NCBI GenBank assembly: GCA_938021455.1
Contig: CALIGP010000008.1
Location: 1-10,369, forward strand
Origin: an uncultured Lewinella sp.
GTDB lineage: Bacteria > Bacteroidota > Bacteroidia > Chitinophagales > Saprospiraceae
DNA length: 10,369 nt
Direction of reading: 5' to 3'
Position 1 is the first letter of the stretch, and each line of letters begins with the position of its first letter. Of this stretch, positions 6,701 to 10,369 are shown one piece after another. The notes under the pieces were generated by a model. It was not told the origin of the DNA. It saw only the letters and a program-made list of their open reading frames with translations, and searched no databases. A program made the translations under genes and the position numbers.

Positions 6701-9700
6701 TGCCCCACAGGACCGGCAGGATAAAGAATCTGCTGACCGGAAACGAATACCGTATCTACAAAAAGAGAACTATCCGGCTCAATGGATATCGGCGCTATTC
6801 CGCCAGTCTCCACCGTCGCTCCTCCGGCGTAATAATAGGGCGATGGGATGTCAATCAATACATCCTCGATGCCCGTTACCAGTCGATGTTCATCGACAAA
6901 CCAATCGTCTGGGATATTGCCAGCGGAGAAACTTACTACCAGTTCGGCTTCACAATCATCCGTATAGTCAATTCTTGATTCACCTACAGCTACGGGGCTA
7001 CGATAATCGAAGAAATTATCGTCTCTAGAGCATCTACCTGCAGCTACTGATCTACGTTGATTATTTGCTTGTGGCCCGGTATATGCATCAGCACTCAGAA
7101 CGGGTTGAATGTTTAGCATCTGGGCCGAACCATCCCATCCGGGATTATCTACCAGCACTACCTCGACGGTCATTTTCACCGTATCAAGGGGTAAAAATGC
7201 CCCCCCAATAAGATCAAATAGTTGTCCCAGTGCATTAGGCTCTCCGGTGATATTCCGGAAAGAGGCACGAAGAATCCGTCCATCGTTTTGATCCGCACTG
7301 GAGTTTCCATAACCGAAGGTGAATCCACCGTTAGGAAATCCTGACATTTCGGGTTCGCCCAATTGATAATAAATGGGATTAACGTTATTTGAAGCGCCGG
7401 AATGTAAGTTGACACCTGTCTGAGCCAGGGTACCATTTACCGGCCCCATGAACGAGGCTCCTATATCAATGGTAGTCATATCCGCCCGACATAGAGTCAA
7501 TGAGTTTATTCTGGCGGTCATCTGATCAAACATTGCGGCAAACCTCTCATTCGTAGAGAAGGGTTGATCACCGAGCCTTAAATCTATGCGAAAATCCAGG
7601 AAGCGGTCCGCCGTATTAAAATCAGGGTTCGCTCCTTCCCTCACGGCCAGCATGTAATCAATCAGCAAGGTATCCCCGGAGATGAATCTACGGGTATCTA
7701 TTTCCGCAACGCCGGAGCTGTCCTGATCGGAGGTACGGCTTTCATCCGTAAAATCGTAATTCTTACGACTTATTTCGGCCGTTACATCATAAGTACAGAC
7801 ACAATCAATGCTGTCTGAATCGACACGAAAGGCAGTGGACTGACAGGTTCTTACTGGAGCACAATCCAATGCTCCGTTACAATCCGTTGTGATGAAGGCA
7901 TCGACAAAAATTAAGGAAACCGGTGCACAGGCTGCCGTATCAAGGGTGGCATCAAGCGTGTAGGTAAAGTTCATATCCGGCGTTGCGTCGCCGTCATTCA
8001 CGGTCAAGGTCAATTCTCCAGGAATTGACCGATCGATCATGATGTCTCCTGGTGCAACCACCATACCGTCAAACATGAAATTAGTGAAATCAATGTTTTG
8101 GAGGTATAAGTCGGCGCCAAAAAGCTTTAAGACCAGGGCAGTGCTTGCCACACTAGGGTCATCACAAGCAAATGGATCAGTGCCGTCCAACATATAGCTA
8201 AACTCAAGTCCCTTGGTTGATGACGTTAGGACTCCACCAAGGTTACCAAATTTATCAAAGTCGTACCCTGCAAAACTTGCTCCACCAAAGGTAAAATCGT
8301 CCGTATTCCCGTAACTAGACACATTAATACTTTCTAAATTTTCTCCATCAAGGGCAAATGTCTGGTTACGCGCTCTGGCGTTACACCCCGTTCTCCCCAG
8401 AAGTAGTATTTCCCTGAACTGACAGCCAGACCCTGCGGGTACTCCACCGGTAATATCTTCAGAGTTGTTACAAATCAGTTCTCCAGGTTCACAAGCCACC
8501 TCATAGGTAACCCTTATACGAGCGGACTCGTCTCCCGGAATATCGTCAAAAAAACCATCGCCGTCCGTATCCTGAAGACCGCTTCCCGTAACGAGGTCGT
8601 TAATTCGTAGATCAACCGTAAGGGTACCGGCACGGTCAAGCGTCGGAACTCCGTTGTTGTCGAGATTATCCGTTCCCCGGACACTATAAACATTTGGGTC
8701 AAACGTACCCAAAACGGTCATTCCATCCGGGCTTACTAATTGTACGGTAGACAGTACTAAGGCAGCGTTTTTACATCGCCTGATGCGAAAGTTGATGCTT
8801 TCCATCTGGTCGCCAATTACTGTCGAACCAGTAGCTTCGAGAGTAATATCAAACACATAAGGAGCACCTGTGGTAAAGGACGGATCTGACATCACCGTAA
8901 AATTTGGATCCATCCACAATGGGTTCTGAGAGAAATTTGAAATAAGCCGGCCCGCAGATGCTACGCTTGGTGGCCCTGTACAAAATTCGCCCTCGCAGGC
9001 ACTTACAACAGTGTATTCCGGGAAGTAATCCACATTAGGAAAACACTCCGTATAGGTATAGCAAACTTGTACGGTTTGCGTTTCATTAAAATCCAGTAAG
9101 CCATCGGCCGTAGGATCAAGGATGGCAAAGCTGAGCATCCCGCTAGCCGGATCAATGGCATAATCAGCAGCATCCAGATCAACTCCGTCGATGCGGACGT
9201 TAGCAATCATGATACCGTCTTCAAAACCGTAATTGTCCCCCGTAAAAAGATAACCTGTTGCGGAAGCAGCAATTGTTGATTGAGTAACGGCGATTGACTG
9301 GCAGGGTTCCGTGTCGGGCCTTCCCAGATTAATCTGCGCAGGAGGTGAAGGGATGATTACTTTTGGCACAATTACATTGCCTCCATAATCCTCCAGGAGC
9401 AGTTCCCCCATGCACGCTACCCCATCCGGGTTTGTGTAACTGACATTGATCAGAATGTCTGGGTTATTGATCGTGAAATCTACCCCACACTCCGCACGAA
9501 TACCGATGTAAAGTACAACTCCACCACCGCCCTGGCTAACTTCATCCAGCAAGAAAGAAGGCGCCTCAACGTTGTCTACACTTATGGTATCCAACTGGGC
9601 GTTTGTAACGGAAACCGTGTTGTCAACTATGGCAAATCCACCATACTCAATACCGTCTTCGAAAGAGATATCTATCCGAATATCTTGTAGCGGCGCTATA

Positions 9701-10011
9701 GATTTGGTGAATAGCATGATCGGGATGGTGTCTCCTGCACCGCAGACTTCGAGCGCATCTGGCTGCGCGTAGCATTCTATACCCCGTAGGTCCTGAATAC
9801 GGAGCTGGTCCGGGTCAGGAGAAAAGAAGTTTATAGCCGGCAGGGCTACAAATCTATTTTGCTGATAAGTTCGTTGCTGCTGGTTATCAGCATCACGAAC
9901 GAAACCCGGCAAATAACTTTGGCTATTCGCCAGTAGCAAGCATCCTGAAAAAATCAGAAAACTTAACAACCAAAACTTATTTGAGGTAAGTAATTGTTTT
10001 GTGTTTTTCAT
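3751..10011 (-). CDS. Giant exported multi-domain surface protein (DUF11/PKD/Ig-like segments)
   Basis: I chose the ATG at 10009-10011 (MKNTKQLLTSNK, 2086 aa) because it opens a normal signal peptide: lysines, then the hydrophobic stretch FWLLSFLIFSGCLLLA, with likely cleavage after Ala-Asn-Ser at residue 30. The frame stays open a further 51 codons to a GTG at 10164, but that extension looks untranslated. The mature protein is almost entirely predicted beta-sandwich. Segments at about 78-200, 1387-1549, 1554-1689 and 1709-1799 resemble DUF11 repeats (N-x-G, then an LPEGL-type strand). Segments at about 1829-1897, 1907-1979 and 1984-2077 resemble the PKD/Ig-like repeats of gliding and adhesin proteins (CPGETATI; DPDGPC). 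Calcium-binding-like loops are DTDGDG (481-486) and DVNANGMYE (1748-1756). I count 52 cysteines and only 14 lysines in the mature part, which fits an oxidised, acidic extracellular protein. No enzyme motif is seen. It ends in LFWNGNKD with no type A, type B or CHU_C-like T9SS signal. Likely role is surface adhesion or structure, as inference. Confidence 0.85.
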   Translation of the reverse strand: MKNTKQLLTSNKFWLLSFLIFSGCLLLANSQSYLPGFVRDADNQQQRTYQQNRFVALPAINFFSPDPDQLRIQDLRGIECYAQPDALEVCGAGDTIPIMLFTKSIAPLQDIRIDISFEDGIEYGGFAIVDNTVSVTNAQLDTISVDNVEAPSFLLDEVSQGGGGVVLYIGIRAECGVDFTINNPDILINVSYTNPDGVACMGELLLEDYGGNVIVPKVIIPSPPAQINLGRPDTEPCQSIAVTQSTIAASATGYLFTGDNYGFEDGIMIANVRIDGVDLDAADYAIDPASGMLSFAILDPTADGLLDFNETQTVQVCYTYTECFPNVDYFPEYTVVSACEGEFCTGPPSVASAGRLISNFSQNPLWMDPNFTVMSDPSFTTGAPYVFDITLEATGSTVIGDQMESINFRIRRCKNAALVLSTVQLVSPDGMTVLGTFDPNVYSVRGTDNLDNNGVPTLDRAGTLTVDLRINDLVTGSGLQDTDGDGFFDDIPGDESARIRVTYEVACEPGELICNNSEDITGGVPAGSGCQFREILLLGRTGCNARARNQTFALDGENLESINVSSYGNTDDFTFGGASFAGYDFDKFGNLGGVLTSSTKGLEFSYMLDGTDPFACDDPSVASTALVLKLFGADLYLQNIDFTNFMFDGMVVAPGDIMIDRSIPGELTLTVNDGDATPDMNFTYTLDATLDTAACAPVSLIFVDAFITTDCNGALDCAPVRTCQSTAFRVDSDSIDCVCTYDVTAEISRKNYDFTDESRTSDQDSSGVAEIDTRRFISGDTLLIDYMLAVREGANPDFNTADRFLDFRIDLRLGDQPFSTNERFAAMFDQMTARINSLTLCRADMTTIDIGASFMGPVNGTLAQTGVNLHSGASNNVNPIYYQLGEPEMSGFPNGGFTFGYGNSSADQNDGRILRASFRNITGEPNALGQLFDLIGGAFLPLDTVKMTVEVVLVDNPGWDGSAQMLNIQPVLSADAYTGPQANNQRRSVAAGRCSRDDNFFDYRSPVAVGESRIDYTDDCEAELVVSFSAGNIPDDWFVDEHRLVTGIEDVLIDIPSPYYYAGGATVETGGIAPISIEPDSSLFVDTVFVSGQQILYPAGPVGQLSFVDAERADGVRSEGYNGFGGTDPDLNDVTTVGGTFPLIGFQGGMPDSLVFRIPLLRVCSDAAELGLAVDFNAANVYLPDLQSPETFRINAATPFWTDKIRNNDGNLVAPIGTRYLPFPRLNPTGAQEISRERQTDQIIDTDQPIMPPGAITQSSSVNDDEIIDLAGSETNGYSLCPAAGESLSPGAIRIVLSPSVALQSISGDATSFSFVTADANRQVFAVEVPEGLPADECFEFDLVTDLLFCDAGMVCLTSIPGCPSSSVSIEQQVAVYDALMENCNTTRCYVYEAGSVGLAVTFDVPVQSSLCTTNEYSVLFANTGTGSLVDFMPILYLPEGLMATSGSFEITLLGGSTTMLTDPVATPDSNNVFGTAFLFDQAEINAGLPSGVLPPGTTVAITFSAETTCDFIDGSVLAAKANVRNTCQELNILPVVASNGLRVVPPTGAEPFLEFNVPDNLQVSCKADGSGTNILITTLNAGKSAASQTEIMFTTPDGLTIDAMGVEVLAPAGFSIDEITETDLGGGVTMYSFTGPETIGIGGALCLSVPVIVDGAACGVYSLSAAVKQDYTLTCASTMMECEVSSILSESPFLEIEVVPAVTIGGETMLMSECGTIPNTIDLSYELDILAPSEDYSGLTNIEIYSDVNANGMYEPSIDVQLGATVTEMITVDSGEVITLFGSFDGVDVLEICPILLRLETPGCDCGESIFPVESILPSFIEGLGESIALCPGETATIEGVCTDLDYSFSPVSSGFAVENGDGTVSYGLNPGFASGTLVIGGTFGTCEVMQRIEVVSPTPFIFGPFEADVCMDGPQQIDLNIPVDLQEDLEILISPSTGIDDPTSFEPTITDLQSDQVYTIDFSLPGGCEVSTTLTVTAREPQVVTFSGETGCLTGIDLNQIITVTPADASGTFQTMGDGTFPSGNRYPTATEYIPGPGDREAGEVMFRFITDDPDGPCGPAVDRNTFTILIVDCGNLFWNGNKD

Positions 10012-10040
10012 AGAGATCAGAGTAAGACAGCATAGTAGAC

Positions 10041-10060
10041 CGAAGGAAGAGGGACCTTCG
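10041..10060 (-). other. Hairpin in the leader of the giant gene
   Basis: CGAAGG (10041-10046) and CCTTCG (10055-10060) form a perfect 6-bp stem with an eight-base loop, ending 29 bases before the chosen ATG. If transcription starts near the promoter candidate at 10220-10251, this hairpin sits in a leader of about 200 bases and could influence translation or message stability. No known riboswitch fold is recognised. Confidence 0.35.
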
Positions 10061-10219
10061 ATCACAAGATTTTTTTGGTTTAGTACACCGCAAGAAGACC
10101 TTATCAAGATTAGAATCAGAAGAAATCTTATGTGACCGTCAAGCGAAAAAACAAACTCTACCACAAGGTAGCACCAAAAAGCTAATCAATTGGAACTCCT
10201 GCGCTGTAGGCAGCCCGCG

Positions 10220-10251
10220 AAAATATACCAAAGTAGTTTTAAGTGTCCGAA
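10220..10251 (-). promoter_or_regulatory. Weak promoter candidate for the giant gene
   Basis: On the minus strand TTCG (10251-10248) is followed after 20 bases by TATATTTT (10227-10220). This matches the Bacteroidota TTTG / TAnnTTTG pattern in 3 of 4 and 7 of 8 positions with normal spacing. Two A8 tracts (10268-10275 and 10283-10290), upstream on this strand, could act as a bent or UP-like element. It would give a leader of about 200 bases, which is long, so a closer promoter that I did not recognise is possible. Confidence 0.3.
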
Positions 10252-10282
10252 TAGCTCTTCTAACCCCAAAAAAAACGGAGAC

Positions 10283-10317
10283 AAAAAAAACCTATTTTGA
10301 CACAACGACCAAAATAG
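10283..10317 (-). terminator. Probable terminator of an off-window minus-strand gene
   Basis: On the minus strand CTATTTTG (10317-10310) and CAAAATAG (10299-10292) form a perfect 8-bp stem with a ten-base loop, followed by GG and eight T (10290-10283). The stem is AT-rich and so moderate in strength, but its position beside the T tract is right. It implies that a gene on the same strand ends at or beyond the right edge. The visible remainder (10318-10369) is too short to identify it. Confidence 0.45.
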
Positions 10318-10369
10318 AGCATCGTAAAAACTCTGCTCTTTCGGTCATGCCATTGCACCTGCGGCCCCG

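Larger units (their letters stand above)
10012..10282. other. Long untranslated leader and upstream region of the giant gene
   Basis: No convincing gene lies in this stretch. On the minus strand it holds a promoter candidate, a 5-bp hairpin CTACC / GGTAG (10158-10171) followed by a T-rich stretch that looks like a weak attenuator, and the 6-bp hairpin near the start codon. An in-frame extension of the giant gene (GTG at 10164) covers part of it but encodes a second hydrophobic stretch and is better explained as untranslated. Confidence 0.5.

Noticed and set aside
5853..7028. Several plus-strand open frames of 76-111 codons inside the giant gene
   Set aside because: They are antisense shadows of a continuous minus-strand coding frame and have low-complexity, unrelated translations.
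10009..10011. Giant protein as a lipoprotein through FSGC at residue 24
   Set aside because: The sequence after this cysteine is still hydrophobic (LLLA) and is followed by a better signal peptidase I site (Ala-Asn-Ser). The lipobox lacks the usual Leu at -3.
10012..10164. 51-codon N-terminal extension of the giant protein from a GTG
   Set aside because: It would put a second hydrophobic segment before a perfectly good signal peptide that begins at an ATG (10009-10011). The GTG lies in a hairpin and has no ribosome-binding signal.

Overview
The window looks like a chromosomal segment from a member of the Bacteroidota. The evidence is a very large secreted protein built from DUF11-like and PKD/Ig-like beta-sandwich segments, a lipoprotein sulfatase of the arylsulfatase A class, a TTTG/TAnnTTTG-type promoter candidate, no clear Shine-Dalgarno sequences, and intergenic repeats of a kind common in that phylum. 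A marine, Saprospiria/Lewinella-like source is a guess from protein style, not something shown. All four convincing genes are on the minus strand, so the window reads right to left. Every plus-strand open frame looks like a shadow of these genes.

Right part (10369 to 3751): the right edge holds a probable terminator for an off-window minus-strand gene and a weak promoter candidate. It is followed by one gene of about 6.26 kb encoding a 2086-residue exported protein. That protein has an N-terminal signal peptide, many paired cysteines, very few lysines, DxDxDG-type calcium-binding-like motifs and a chain of Ig/DUF11/PKD-like segments. It stops abruptly with no recognisable type IX secretion (T9SS) C-terminal sorting domain.

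Middle (3750 to 2644): a 198-bp intergenic gap contains a 129-bp structured element. It has perfect 13-bp terminal inverted repeats and two internal perfect palindromes, and resembles a MITE or dispersed repeat. One end supplies the candidate -33 box of the promoter for the next gene, a cytosolic, acidic, probably coiled-coil protein of unknown function (267 aa). A 7-bp hairpin follows it.

Left part (2643 to 1): a lipoprotein sulfatase and a membrane-anchored SGNH/GDSL-type esterase overlap by one base (TAATG), so they are very likely co-translated. The esterase gene ends in a clear intrinsic terminator. Next to that is a TCTGTG-rich short repeat at the window edge. The sulfatase/esterase pair could strip sulfate and ester groups from a glycan or other envelope or environmental substrate, but no SusC/SusD, glycoside hydrolase or sulfatase-maturation gene is in view to fix the substrate. 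Nothing in the window proves a new biological system. The best leads are the 13-bp-TIR element that appears to carry part of a promoter, the giant surface protein without a sorting signal, and the unassigned coiled-coil gene.
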